Source: Falsiroseomonas algicola
Lineage (GTDB): Bacteria > Pseudomonadota > Alphaproteobacteria > Acetobacterales > Acetobacteraceae
Length of the DNA: 64,000 nt
Reading direction: 5' to 3'
NCBI RefSeq assembly: GCF_011040385.1
Contig: NZ_JAAIKB010000004.1
Span: forward strand, 248,001-312,000
The translations under genes were made by a program, and so were the position numbers. Positions 1 through 8,554 of this stretch are shown in pieces. The notes beneath the pieces are model-generated. The model saw only the letters and a program-made list of their open reading frames with translations. It did not search any database and was not told the DNA's origin. Every line of letters begins with the position of its first letter. The stretch's first letter is position 1.

Positions 1-6
1 GAGGCC

Positions 7-1026
7 CTATCGGGACATGCCGCCGAGGAAGCTCTGCAGGTAGCGGCCCAGCGAAGGGCTGAGATAGCCGCCCTCCTGCACCAGAAGCGTGGGGCAGCCG
101 AGCGCGGCGATCCTGGCCGCCGCCTCCGCGAAGCCGGCCTCGGTGATGCGGAAGGTCGCCACGGGGTCCTGCTCCGCGGCATCGAGGCCGAGGGCCACGA
201 CGAGCGCGCCCGGCGCGAAGCTGCGGAGACGAGACAGCGCGCCGTCGATGGCCGCAAGCCAGGGCGCATCGGTCGTGCCGCGCTGCAGCGGCTGGTTGTG
301 GTTGCACCCGAGCGCGGCGGCGCCGCCGACCTCATCGGCATGACCGGCATAGAGCGGCGCGCCGGCATTGGGATCGACATGCACGGAACAGGTCATCACA
401 TCCGCGCGGTCCCAGAAGATCGATTGCGTGCCGTTGCCGTGGTGCACGTCGATATCGAGGATGCCGACGCGGCCGAAGCGGTTGGTGAGACGTTGCGCGG
501 CGATTGCGGTGTTGTTCAGGTAGCAGCCGCCGCTCATCAGGTCGGCATAGGCATGGTGGCCGGGCGGGCGGCACATGGCATAGATGGGCGCCTCGGCGGC
601 GGTCAGGCGCTCGGCGCCGTGGATCGCCACCTGCGCGCTGGCCAGGACCGAATTCCAGGTCTCGGCGGCGATCGGGCAGGTCGTGGAATTGCTGTACCAG
701 CCGAGCTCACCGATCAGGTCGGTGGGCCTGCGATGCATCCGGTGCGTGGGATGCACGCTCGGCACCGCGACGGGGCCGAAATCCGGCCGCTGCATCCAGC
801 GCGCATGCACGCCCTTCAGGAAGTCGACATAGGCGGGATCGTGCACGGCGGTGATCGCCTCCAGCACCCCGATCGGCGCCTGCACCACCGCATGGCCCGC
901 GCGCATCACCGCATCCAGGAAGACCCGGTAGCGCTCGGCGCGGTCGAAATGCGGGATGAACTTGCCGGTGCGGAACACGCTGTCGACGTCATGCCTGGCC
1001 TGGTCGGGGTGATGGATGACGAGCAT
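7..1026 (-). CDS. Histone deacetylase family protein (acetylpolyamine amidohydrolase-like)
   Basis: A 339-residue zinc amidohydrolase of the arginase/deacetylase fold. Visible motifs are PPGHHA (154-159), DIDVHHGNGT (191-200; D193 and H195 are the expected zinc ligands), a third aspartate in GLDAAEQDP (about D282) and EGGY (318-321) near the end. The length fits bacterial class II deacetylase-like and acetylpolyamine amidohydrolases, which remove acetyl groups from small amines. The start is an ATG preceded by an AGGGAAG-type ribosome site. It is divergent from an operon encoding two periplasmic binding proteins, so a link to imported acylated amines is possible but only inferred. The fold is certain; the substrate is not. 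Confidence 0.9.
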   Translation of the reverse strand: MLVIHHPDQARHDVDSVFRTGKFIPHFDRAERYRVFLDAVMRAGHAVVQAPIGVLEAITAVHDPAYVDFLKGVHARWMQRPDFGPVAVPSVHPTHRMHRRPTDLIGELGWYSNSTTCPIAAETWNSVLASAQVAIHGAERLTAAEAPIYAMCRPPGHHAYADLMSGGCYLNNTAIAAQRLTNRFGRVGILDIDVHHGNGTQSIFWDRADVMTCSVHVDPNAGAPLYAGHADEVGGAAALGCNHNQPLQRGTTDAPWLAAIDGALSRLRSFAPGALVVALGLDAAEQDPVATFRITEAGFAEAAARIAALGCPTLLVQEGGYLSPSLGRYLQSFLGGMSR

Positions 1027-1117
1027 CTGGCGCTTCCCTGATGGACGATCATGCCAGGTGATACGCCGCGGGCCGCCGCCTGCCCACCGCTTCGGCCAGG
1101 CCGATCGCGGTCTTCGG

Positions 1118-1134
1118 TATAAGACACCCTTATG
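1118..1134. promoter_or_regulatory. Inverted repeat in divergent promoter region
   Basis: The 275-nt gap between the divergent deacetylase and binding-protein genes contains ATAAG-N5-CTTAT (1119-1133), one of the few AT-rich spots in it. The left half includes TATAAG, which could be a -10 element, but I found no good -35 partner. It may be an operator or a promoter element. Nothing else stands out in this gap. Confidence 0.25.
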
Positions 1135-1301
1135 AAGGCCGGCGCGGATTGTCTTGGCATCTCGCGCGCCTGCGGATGAGGATCGCCTCCGGAGCGCAGG
1201 ATACGCGGCAGTGCCCTCGCGAATGTCGGTGGTTCCCGACAGGTCCCCGCACGGAAGAAGCGGAACCCGGACGGCCAGCCCGATACAGGATGGAGTAGGC
1301 C

Positions 1302-2873
1302 ATGGGGTTCACGACGAAATCCCGCTTGCCGCTGCGTGCAGCCATCGCCCTGCTTGGACTGGGCCTTGGCTTCCCGGCGGCACAAGCGACCGATCTGCGC
1401 ATCGGCACCACCGGCACGCCCACGCTCGATCCGCATTTCATGCTGATCGACACCAACATCGCCTACAACCAGCACATCTACGGCGCGCTGATCGACCAGG
1501 ATGCGCGCGGCCAACTGCACCCCGACCTGGCGCTGTCCTGGGCGCCAGAGGGCGACAATGCCTGGCGCTTCAGGCTTCGCCCGGGCGTCACCTTCCATGA
1601 CGGCACGCCCTTCACCGCCGATGACGTGGTCTTCAGCCTGCAGCGCGTGCCGAACATCCCGAACAACCCGGCACCCTATACCGGCGCGCTGCTCGGCGTG
1701 ACGGAGGTTCGCAAGGTCGATGACCTGACCGTCGATCTCGTGACCGACGGCTTCGTGCCGATGCTGCCCAACCAGATCGCGAAGCTGTCGATCCTCTCCC
1801 GCCACGCGGCGGAAGGCCGGGGCACGGAGGAGTTCAACCAGGGGCGCGCCGCCATCGGAACCGGCCCCTATCGCCTGGTGCGACTGCAGGGCCGGGACCG
1901 GCTGCAGCTGCAGCGCAACGACAGCTATTGGGGCGAGAAGCCCGCCTGGAATGCGGTGGAATTCCGCGTGCTGCCGAACGACGCCGCGCGCAGCGCCGGG
2001 CTGCTGGCGGGCGATGTGGACCTCATCGAATTCGTGCCGCTGCACGATGCGGCAAGGCTGGCCTCGACACCGGGCATCACGCTCCACAGCGGCAGTTCCT
2101 CCCGCGTCATGTTCCTCGGCGTGAACCTCGATCCGCGCGTCGCGATGGTGGAAGGGCGCAGCCCGCTCACCGATCCGCGCGTGCGCCAGGCCATTTCGCT
2201 CGCCGCCAACCGGGAAGGCATGATCCGCAGCCTGCTGCTCGGCTACGGCCAGGCCGCCAGCCAGATCGGCATCCCCAGCATGAACGGCTATGTCGAGCGG
2301 CAGGTGGACCGCTTCGCCCCGGACGAGGCGCGGCGCCTGCTGGCGGAGGCCGGCTACCCGAACGGCTTCTCCACCGCGCTGCTCTGCACCAATGACCGCT
2401 ACGTGGCCGATGCGCAGGTGTGCCAGGCCTTGGGCCAGATGCTGGCGCGCATCGGCATCCGCGCGGATGTGCAGGCCGTACCGGCGAACGTCTATTTCGG
2501 CCGCGTCCGTGCCGGCAACAACCCCGCGCCGCTCTTCCTCGGCGCCTGGAGCAACAACCAGGGCGATGCCGGCTACACGCTGAACAACCTCTTCCACAGC
2601 CTGGACCGAGGCCGCCGCCTCGGCGCCAGCAACCGATCCGGCTATTCCGACGCGGAGACGGACCGCGACATCCAGGCCGCGCTGAATGAGCGTGACCCGG
2701 CGCGGCGCCGGGCGCTGCTGCTATCCGCCAACCGCCGCGCAACGGAGGCACGCGTGCTGATCCCCTTCTTCACCGCACCGGTTCTCGTGGCTTCGAAATC
2801 CAGCATCCGCTACGAGGTCGGCGACAGCGGCAGTTCGGAGATGACCTCCGCGATGCGGGCCTTCCCGCGGTGA
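1302..2873 (+). CDS. ABC transporter substrate-binding protein, family 5 (peptide/nickel type)
   Basis: A 523-residue periplasmic solute-binding protein of the DppA/OppA class. It has a Sec signal peptide (basic start, hydrophobic core, likely cut after AQA near residue 29) and family features such as the TFHDGTPFTADDVVFSLQR stretch after the first lobe. The start at 1302 has a GGAG site seven bases upstream. Its stop overlaps the GTG start of the next gene (GTGA, 2870-2873), so the two are translationally coupled. No permease or ATPase follows, so membrane partners must be encoded elsewhere. Family 5 proteins bind peptides, opines, nickel complexes or sugars; the ligand cannot be told from sequence. 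Confidence 0.92.
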   Translation: MGFTTKSRLPLRAAIALLGLGLGFPAAQATDLRIGTTGTPTLDPHFMLIDTNIAYNQHIYGALIDQDARGQLHPDLALSWAPEGDNAWRFRLRPGVTFHDGTPFTADDVVFSLQRVPNIPNNPAPYTGALLGVTEVRKVDDLTVDLVTDGFVPMLPNQIAKLSILSRHAAEGRGTEEFNQGRAAIGTGPYRLVRLQGRDRLQLQRNDSYWGEKPAWNAVEFRVLPNDAARSAGLLAGDVDLIEFVPLHDAARLASTPGITLHSGSSSRVMFLGVNLDPRVAMVEGRSPLTDPRVRQAISLAANREGMIRSLLLGYGQAASQIGIPSMNGYVERQVDRFAPDEARRLLAEAGYPNGFSTALLCTNDRYVADAQVCQALGQMLARIGIRADVQAVPANVYFGRVRAGNNPAPLFLGAWSNNQGDAGYTLNNLFHSLDRGRRLGASNRSGYSDAETDRDIQAALNERDPARRRALLLSANRRATEARVLIPFFTAPVLVASKSSIRYEVGDSGSSEMTSAMRAFPR

Positions 2874-4462
2874 GCGCCCTCGCAAGGCGCCTCCGCGCCA
2901 GCGCCGCATCGCTCGGCCTCGCGGGCCTCCTCGCTTTGCCCGCCATGGGGCAGACGACGCTGACCATGGGGATCAGCGCCGCGCCCGGCTCGGTGGATCC
3001 GCACTTCAACCAGGGTACCTCGACGCAGACCCTCACCTACCATGTCTTCGAGGCGCTGACGGATCGCCGCCCGGATTCCACGCTGGCGCCCAGCCTGGCG
3101 CTCGGATGGACGCCGGTGGCGGAGACGGTCTGGGAATTCAAGCTGCGCCCTGGCGTGCGCTTCTCCAACGGCCAGCCCTTCACGGCGGAGGATGTGGCCT
3201 TCACCGTCGCGCGCGTGCCGAACGTGCCCAACGCGACCTCCAGCTATGCCGGCCAGGTGCGCGCGATCAGCCGGGTGGAGGTGGTCGATCCGCTCACCGT
3301 CCGCTTCCACACGGATGGCCCCGCGCCGACCCTGCCGATGGACCTGTCGGTGGTCGCCATCGTCTCTCGCCAGGTGGGAGAGGGCGCGACGACGGATGAC
3401 TACAACGCCCTGCGCGCCGCCATCGGCACGGGCCCCTTCATCCTTCGCGGCTACACGCCGGGGACGGAGGCGGAGCTGGTGCGCAACGACGCCTGGTGGG
3501 GGCCGCGCCCGGACTGGGACCGCGTCGTGTTCCGCTACATCCCGAATGCCGGCGCGCGCTCGGCCGCGCTGCTCTCGGGCGGGGTGGACCTGATCGACCT
3601 GCCCTCGCCGAACGACCTGCCGCGCTTCCGCAGCGATCCCGGCACGGCCGTCCATTCGGCGCCGGGGTTGCGCCTGGTCTACCTGGCGCCGAACCAGTCG
3701 GCCGAGGTGGCGCCGCTTGTCACGGACAATGAAGGGCGGCCGCTGGCCACCAACCCGCTGAAGGACCGCAGGGTCCGGCAGGCCCTGTCCATCGCCATCA
3801 ACCGCCAGGGCCTGGCGGAGCGGGTCATGCAGGGCACGGCCGTGCCCAACTACCAGTTCATGCCGCCGGGGGCCTACTCCTATGACCCGACCATCGCCGT
3901 GCCCCAGCCGGACCCGGTGGCGGCCAGGCGCCTTCTGACGGAAGCCGGGTATCCCGACGGCTTCCGCCTCGTGCTCCACGTCGCCGGGAATGCGCGCCCG
4001 ACCGATCCCGTGGCCGCGCAGGCCATCGCGCAGATGTGGACGCGCATCGGCGTGCAGACCACGGTGGAGGTCCTCCCCCTTGCCTCCTACAGCCCGCGGG
4101 CCGCGCGCATGGAGTTTCCCATCACGATGTGGGGCTGGGCGAGTTCGGGCCAGGCCGGGCACCCGCTGATCAACGTGGTCAGCACCTATGATCGCGACCG
4201 CTCGACGGGCAGCTTCAACCGGTCCGGCTATTCCAATCCCGCGCTGGATGCGCTGATCGCCCGTGCGCTGACGACGCTGGACGATGCAGCGCGGGAGACG
4301 CAGCTGCGCCAGGCCGTGGCCCTGGCGGTGGAGGATGTCGCCATCATCCCGCTCTACCAGCTCACCAATGTCTGGGCGACCCGCAGGGGCATCACCTACG
4401 AGGCCAGCGGCTACGACTACACCCGCGCGGTGCTGGCGCGCCGCAATGCGGGGACGCGATGA
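2870..4462 (+). CDS. Second ABC substrate-binding protein, family 5
   Basis: A 530-residue paralogue of the preceding gene with its own signal peptide (hydrophobic run about residues 13-26) and the same family hallmark (RFSNGQPFTAEDVAFTVAR). It starts with GTG inside the previous gene's stop (GTGA) and ends in an ATGA overlap with the RidA-like gene. Two different family 5 binding proteins in tandem with no permease is unusual. They may feed one transporter elsewhere with two related ligands. Divergence between the two is high enough that this is not a recent duplication. Confidence 0.92.
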   Translation: MSALARRLRASAASLGLAGLLALPAMGQTTLTMGISAAPGSVDPHFNQGTSTQTLTYHVFEALTDRRPDSTLAPSLALGWTPVAETVWEFKLRPGVRFSNGQPFTAEDVAFTVARVPNVPNATSSYAGQVRAISRVEVVDPLTVRFHTDGPAPTLPMDLSVVAIVSRQVGEGATTDDYNALRAAIGTGPFILRGYTPGTEAELVRNDAWWGPRPDWDRVVFRYIPNAGARSAALLSGGVDLIDLPSPNDLPRFRSDPGTAVHSAPGLRLVYLAPNQSAEVAPLVTDNEGRPLATNPLKDRRVRQALSIAINRQGLAERVMQGTAVPNYQFMPPGAYSYDPTIAVPQPDPVAARRLLTEAGYPDGFRLVLHVAGNARPTDPVAAQAIAQMWTRIGVQTTVEVLPLASYSPRAARMEFPITMWGWASSGQAGHPLINVVSTYDRDRSTGSFNRSGYSNPALDALIARALTTLDDAARETQLRQAVALAVEDVAIIPLYQLTNVWATRRGITYEASGYDYTRAVLARRNAGTR

Positions 4463-4866
4463 TGACGAGGGTCTTCACCTCCAGCCCGCCTGCCGTCCCG
4501 GCGGGAGAGAGCTACGAACAGGCTTCCCGGGCCGGCGACTTCATCTTCCTGTCGGGCCAGGTCGCGAAGGACGAGAACGGGCAATGGGTCGGCGGCGATG
4601 CCGCCAACCAGGCACGGCAGATCTGGCGCAACATCGACCGCGTCCTGGCGCATATGGGCGCGTCGAAGGACGACATCGCCAAGGTCACGACGATCCTGAC
4701 CAATGTCGCGGACCGGGAGGCCGTGACGGCCGTGCGCCTCGACTACCTCGGCGATCATCGCCCACCGCATACCGGCCTCTACGTGCCGGTCCTCGGCCGG
4801 CCGCAGATCACCATGGAGATCGAGGTGATTGCCTATGCGCCGCAGGCGATCGCCCCTGCGCCATGA
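4459..4866 (+). CDS. RidA/YjgF family protein lacking the catalytic arginine
   Basis: A 135-residue small trimeric-barrel family protein. Canonical RidA hydrolyses reactive enamine/imine intermediates formed by PLP enzymes. The fold is recognisable from FIFLSGQVAKDENG near residue 30, the central helix with ARQIWRNIDRVLAHMG, and the C-terminal MEIEVIAYAP. At the position where active RidA has PARS/PART with an essential arginine, this protein reads PPHTGLYV, so the arginine appears to be replaced. It may therefore belong to an arginine-less Rid subgroup with a different role. It overlaps both neighbours by ATGA and sits beside a PLP-dependent aminotransferase, which fits a helper role. Confidence 0.88.
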   Translation: MMTRVFTSSPPAVPAGESYEQASRAGDFIFLSGQVAKDENGQWVGGDAANQARQIWRNIDRVLAHMGASKDDIAKVTTILTNVADREAVTAVRLDYLGDHRPPHTGLYVPVLGRPQITMEIEVIAYAPQAIAPAP

Positions 4867-6011
4867 TCCCCGTCTATGACCGGCGGAAGCTCTACCTCGA
4901 CGACAAGGACGCCATCGATGCCGCGGTGGCGCGCGTGCTGGCCAGCGGCCGCTACGACTGGGGCGAGGAGGTGCCGGCTTTCGAGGCCGAGCTGGCGGCC
5001 TGGCTCGGCGCGAAGCACTTCGTCGCTACCGGCTCCGGCACCGCGGCGCTGAAGTCGGCGTTCCGCGCGCTCCGCATCGGGCCGGGCCATGAGGTCATCA
5101 CCGTCGCCAATACCGACATGGCGAACAGCACCGCCATCCATTCGGTCGGCGCCACGGTGGTGTGGGTGGATATCGATCCGCTGACGCGCTGCATGGACCC
5201 CGCGGCCTGCGCGGCCGCCATCACGCCGCGGACCGCCGCCATCCTTCCCGTCGACATCTACGGCCATCCCTGCGACATCCGCGCCTTCCGCGAGTTGGCC
5301 GACAGGCACGGGCTGGCGTTGATCGAGGATGCCTGCCTGGCGCTGGGCGCGGAGATCGATGGCCAGCTGGTTGGTCGCCACGCCGACGTCACCTGCTTCA
5401 GCTTCTCCTCCGGCAAGCATCTCGGCGCCATGGGCAATGCCGGCGGCTGCGCGACGGAGGATGCGGCCATCGCGCAACGCCTGCGCCTCCTCTCCGGCGA
5501 TGGGCAGGACCGCGCGCGGCATCGCATGCAGCCCCGTCCGCTCGACCTGCACCATGAGGAGGAGAGCCACAACGACCGCATGGACGAGATCCAGGCCGCG
5601 GTGCTGCGGGCCAAGCTGCCATCCTTGCACCGCACCCTCGCCCAGCGGCGCGCGCAGGCCGCGCGCTATGCGCAGGCCCTCGCCGACGTCGTGCAGGCGC
5701 CGTCGGAGCGGAGTGGCGTCCGCCACGCCTGGCGCAACTACGTCATCGAGACGGAGGACCGGGAGGCGCTGGCAGGGCATCTGACGGCCCAGGGCATCCA
5801 GTGCAACGCGCTCTACAACCCGCCCATGCACCTCCAGCCCGCCTATGCGGGGCTCGGCTTCAAGCGCGGGCTCCTGCCGAAGACCGAAGCCTTCGCGGAT
5901 CGGCTCCTGGGCCTGCCGATCGGACCCCATCTGCGGATGGCGGAGATCGAGGCGGTGATCGCGGCCATCCGCCAGTGGAACGGAGCGAGCGCAGGAAGGA
6001 CGTCCCTGTAG
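4863..6011 (+). CDS. DegT/DnrJ/EryC1/StrS family PLP aminotransferase
   Basis: A 382-residue fold-type I PLP enzyme. The cofactor motifs are TGSGTAAL (about 56-63, phosphate binding), the aspartate in IEDACLALG (about D156) and the Schiff-base lysine in FSSGKHLG (K185). The reading frame is open much further upstream, but the ATG at 4863 lies in an ATGA overlap with the previous stop and gives a family-like N-terminus. Members usually aminate keto sugars or keto cyclitols. The neighbours are two binding proteins and a RidA-like protein rather than sugar-nucleotide genes, so a catabolic or amino-acid role is possible. Confidence 0.9.
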   Translation: MIPVYDRRKLYLDDKDAIDAAVARVLASGRYDWGEEVPAFEAELAAWLGAKHFVATGSGTAALKSAFRALRIGPGHEVITVANTDMANSTAIHSVGATVVWVDIDPLTRCMDPAACAAAITPRTAAILPVDIYGHPCDIRAFRELADRHGLALIEDACLALGAEIDGQLVGRHADVTCFSFSSGKHLGAMGNAGGCATEDAAIAQRLRLLSGDGQDRARHRMQPRPLDLHHEEESHNDRMDEIQAAVLRAKLPSLHRTLAQRRAQAARYAQALADVVQAPSERSGVRHAWRNYVIETEDREALAGHLTAQGIQCNALYNPPMHLQPAYAGLGFKRGLLPKTEAFADRLLGLPIGPHLRMAEIEAVIAAIRQWNGASAGRTSL

Positions 6012-6028
6012 GCTCCACGACGCTGGCG

Positions 6029-6048
6029 CCAGGCGAGGAACAGCCTGG
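6029..6048. terminator. Weak hairpin between convergent genes
   Basis: CCAGGC and GCCTGG are separated by eight bases in the short gap between the aminotransferase stop and the convergent LysR gene stop. The stem is only six base pairs and has no T tract, so it is a weak terminator candidate. Confidence 0.3.
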
Positions 6049-6090
6049 GCGGCGGCCGTGTTCCTCCTCCCCTGGTCCCTGTCACCCCCG

Positions 6091-7122
6091 TCAGCGCCTT
6101 CGCGGGGCTTTCCACGGCTTGGCGCTATCCCCTGGCCGATCGCCATCGGCGGCGCTGCGCCTGGCCTCGGCGTGGCGGCCGAACAGCCCGAGGCAGACGC
6201 CGCGCAGCCACCGGTTCGCGGCATCGCCGTGGTATCGGGCATGCCAGTGCTGCTTCACCGTGAAGCCGGGGATCGGCACCGGGCAGTCCACGACCGTCAG
6301 GCCCCCCAGCTTGCCCAGCGTCTCGCCGATGTGCCGCGGCAGCGTCGCGACGAGGTCCGTCGTCGCGATGATCGCTGGCAGCCCCAGGAACCCCGGCAGT
6401 TCAAGCACGACCCTGCGCTGGACCTGGTTCGCCTCCAGCGCCGGCCCCAGCAGGCCGGCGCCCGTGCCGCCGACGACGCCGATATGCTCCGCCGCCTCAT
6501 ACCCCGCCCGGGTGAAGCGCCGGCCGAGCCTCGGGTGTCGCGGGTTGAGCAGGCAGACCCAGTCCTGGTCGAACAGCACCTGCTGGTAGAAGCCGCTGTC
6601 CAGTTCCGGGATCAGGCCGAGCGCCAGGTCGGCCTCCCCGGCGGCCAGCGCGCGCCCCGTATCCCCGTCGATGCGCGCCACTTCCAGCCGGGCGCCCGGC
6701 GCCGCCGCACGGACATGCGCCAGCAGCTGCGGCAGCAGCGTCACATGGCTCGCATCCGTCATGCAGATCCGGAACCGCCGGCGGGTCGTCGCCGGCGAGA
6801 AGGCGGGCTCCGCGATCGACAGCCGATGCAGCGCCTCCAGCGCCTCGCGCGCCGTGACGATCAGCGCCTCCGCCCGCGGCGTCGGCTCCATCCCCGCGCC
6901 GGTCCGCACGAAGAGCGGATCGCGCAGAGCGCGGCGCAGATGGTTCAGCCAGATGCTGACCGTCGGCTGGCTCTGGCCGAGCCTCTCAGCCGCCTTCGTG
7001 ACACTGCGCGTCTCGTGCAGCACGTCGAAGAGACGGAGGTACTTGACCTCCAGGGGCGGCCGTCCCGACCCTGCCTCATCCGCCACGCGCCCCTCCCCCA
7101 TTGCGGCAGGCAATGATCTCAT
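6091..7122 (-). CDS. LysR family transcriptional regulator
   Basis: A 343-residue regulator with an N-terminal winged helix-turn-helix (VTKAAERLGQSQPTVSIWL, about residues 38-56, then LFVRTGAGMEPTPRAE) and a type 2 periplasmic-binding-like effector domain. The frame is open further upstream, but that extension is not family-like. The ATG at 7122 or the ATG at 7101 both leave an intact HTH, and neither has a strong ribosome site. It is divergent from the ketopantoate-reductase-like gene at 7215 and probably controls that aromatic-acid run, as LysR regulators typically control the adjacent divergent operon. Confidence 0.9.
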   Translation of the reverse strand: MRSLPAAMGEGRVADEAGSGRPPLEVKYLRLFDVLHETRSVTKAAERLGQSQPTVSIWLNHLRRALRDPLFVRTGAGMEPTPRAEALIVTAREALEALHRLSIAEPAFSPATTRRRFRICMTDASHVTLLPQLLAHVRAAAPGARLEVARIDGDTGRALAAGEADLALGLIPELDSGFYQQVLFDQDWVCLLNPRHPRLGRRFTRAGYEAAEHIGVVGGTGAGLLGPALEANQVQRRVVLELPGFLGLPAIIATTDLVATLPRHIGETLGKLGGLTVVDCPVPIPGFTVKQHWHARYHGDAANRWLRGVCLGLFGRHAEARRSAADGDRPGDSAKPWKAPRRR

Positions 7123-7189
7123 GTCCGATACCGCATGGCGATAATGAAGGGCCCTCGGCAAGGTCCGGCCATGGGCATCCGGGGCAGGA

Positions 7190-7204
7190 TTCCGGATTGC
7201 GGAA
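7190..7204. promoter_or_regulatory. TTCCG-N5-CGGAA inverted repeat over ribosome site
   Basis: A small dyad whose right half overlaps the GGAAGGAG ribosome-binding site (7201-7208) of the TTG-started gene at 7215. It could be a regulator site in the LysR divergent region or a structure limiting translation. Confidence 0.3.
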
Positions 7205-7214
7205 GGAGTCGGCG

Positions 7215-8147
7215 TTGAAGATCTGCATCCTGGGCGCTGGCGCACTCGGCTCGACGATCGGCGGCGTGCTGGCCGAAGCCGGGGCCGAGGTGACGCTCGT
7301 GAACCGCCGTGCCGATCATGTCGAGGCCATCGCGCGGCATGGCCTGAGGCTGCTGGAAGGCGATGCCGAGCGCGGCGTCCGCGTGCGCGCCTGCCTGACC
7401 ACGGCGGAGGTCGGCGCCGTGGACCTCGTCGTCATCCTCGTGAAGTCGTCGCAGACCGCCGAGGCCGCCGCCGCGTGCCGCCCGCTGCTCGGCCCGGGGA
7501 CTGTCGTGCTGTCGCTGCAGAACGGCCTCGGCCATGAGGAGATCCTGGCCACCGCCATCGGGCGCGAAAGGCTCGTCGCCGGCAAGACCTATGTGGGCGG
7601 CGTGGTCCTCGGCCCGGGCCGCGTGCGCATCGGCGTCCGCGGGAAGGAGACCATCATCGGCGAGATGGACGGCACCAGGACGGCGCGCGTCGGGGCCATC
7701 GCCGACACCTTCCGCCAGGCAGGCCTGGCGACGCAGGTCAGCGACGACATCGTCGCCACCATCTGGGACAAGCTGCTGGTCAATGTCGCGACCGGCGCGC
7801 TCAGCGGCATCACCGGCCTGCCCTATGGCCGCCTCTACGCCGTCGCGGAGATCGAGCGCTGCGCCATCGACGCCGTCGCGGAAGCCATGGCCGTCGCGCG
7901 CGCCGCGGGCGTCAGCCTCGCCACCTGGGAGCCTCGCCAGGCCTGGCTGAAGGCGGCGGAGGGTCTTCCCCCGGAATTCCGCACCTCCATGCTGCAGAGC
8001 CTGGAGCGGGGCGCGCCGACGGAGATCGACTTCATCAACGGCGCCGTGGTCCGCTGGGGCGAGCGCCACGGCGTGCCGACGCCGGTCAACAGCGCCCTCG
8101 TCGCCTGCATCAAGGGCATCGAGCGGCGGCTTGCGGAGGCCGCATGA
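7215..8147 (+). CDS. Ketopantoate reductase (ApbA/PanE) family dehydrogenase
   Basis: A 310-residue NADPH-dependent 2-keto-acid reductase family member. It has a Rossmann motif ILGAGALGSTIGG (5-17), the substrate asparagine in LQNGLG (N103) and the catalytic lysine in WDKLLVNVATG (K186) with N190. I chose a TTG start at 7215 because GGAAGGAG lies six bases upstream and the protein then begins directly with the nucleotide-binding strand; upstream in-frame codons give a poor N-terminus. It is the first gene of a run with a VOC protein and a ring-cleavage dioxygenase, so it may reduce a 2-keto acid of a catabolic pathway instead of making pantoate. Confidence 0.9.
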   Translation: MKICILGAGALGSTIGGVLAEAGAEVTLVNRRADHVEAIARHGLRLLEGDAERGVRVRACLTTAEVGAVDLVVILVKSSQTAEAAAACRPLLGPGTVVLSLQNGLGHEEILATAIGRERLVAGKTYVGGVVLGPGRVRIGVRGKETIIGEMDGTRTARVGAIADTFRQAGLATQVSDDIVATIWDKLLVNVATGALSGITGLPYGRLYAVAEIERCAIDAVAEAMAVARAAGVSLATWEPRQAWLKAAEGLPPEFRTSMLQSLERGAPTEIDFINGAVVRWGERHGVPTPVNSALVACIKGIERRLAEAA

Positions 8148-8545
8148 GGGAGCAGGACGCCATGGGGGCAACACGGGCCTATGTCGAGCATGTCGCGATC
8201 CGCGTTCGCGACATCGACTGGCACCGCCGTTTCTTCGCGGAGGTCTTCGGCATGACGATCCGCGACGTGGATGGCGACCCTGCGGCACCGCGCCAGCTCT
8301 GGACGCTGGGCGGCATCCAGCTGATCGCGGATCCGGAGGCACCGGACACCGATGGCCGCTTCGCGCATCTCGGCGTCATGGCCGATGATGCCGAAGCCGC
8401 GATCCAGGCCGCGGCGGCGCGTGGCGTGCGCGGCGGGGCGAAGGGGCGCCACTGGCTCGAACTGCCGGATGGCCTGGTTGTCGAGGTGTTGCAGGCCGGC
8501 CAGGGCGCCGTCGCCGCGGCGCTGGCCGTGAACCCGCGCGGCTGA
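8144..8545 (+). CDS. VOC superfamily (glyoxalase/extradiol-type) protein
   Basis: A 133-residue vicinal-oxygen-chelate fold protein. The N-terminal YVEHVAIRVRDIDWHRRFF and the centrally placed RFAHLGVMADD segment are typical of paired beta-alpha-beta-beta-beta modules carrying metal-binding histidines. It starts in an ATGA overlap with the previous gene, with GGAGG five bases upstream; an internal ATG at 8162 is an alternative. Placed between a keto-acid reductase-like enzyme and an intradiol dioxygenase, it may isomerise or cleave a catabolic intermediate. The exact reaction is unknown. Confidence 0.85.
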   Translation: MREQDAMGATRAYVEHVAIRVRDIDWHRRFFAEVFGMTIRDVDGDPAAPRQLWTLGGIQLIADPEAPDTDGRFAHLGVMADDAEAAIQAAAARGVRGGAKGRHWLELPDGLVVEVLQAGQGAVAAALAVNPRG

Positions 8546-8554
8546 GGCGCCACG

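Noticed and set aside
906-2597. Long minus-strand open frame (563 codons) opposite the first binding protein
   Set aside because: It is antisense to a clear family 5 binding protein and reads as arginine/alanine/glutamine-rich low-complexity sequence typical of GC-rich shadow frames.
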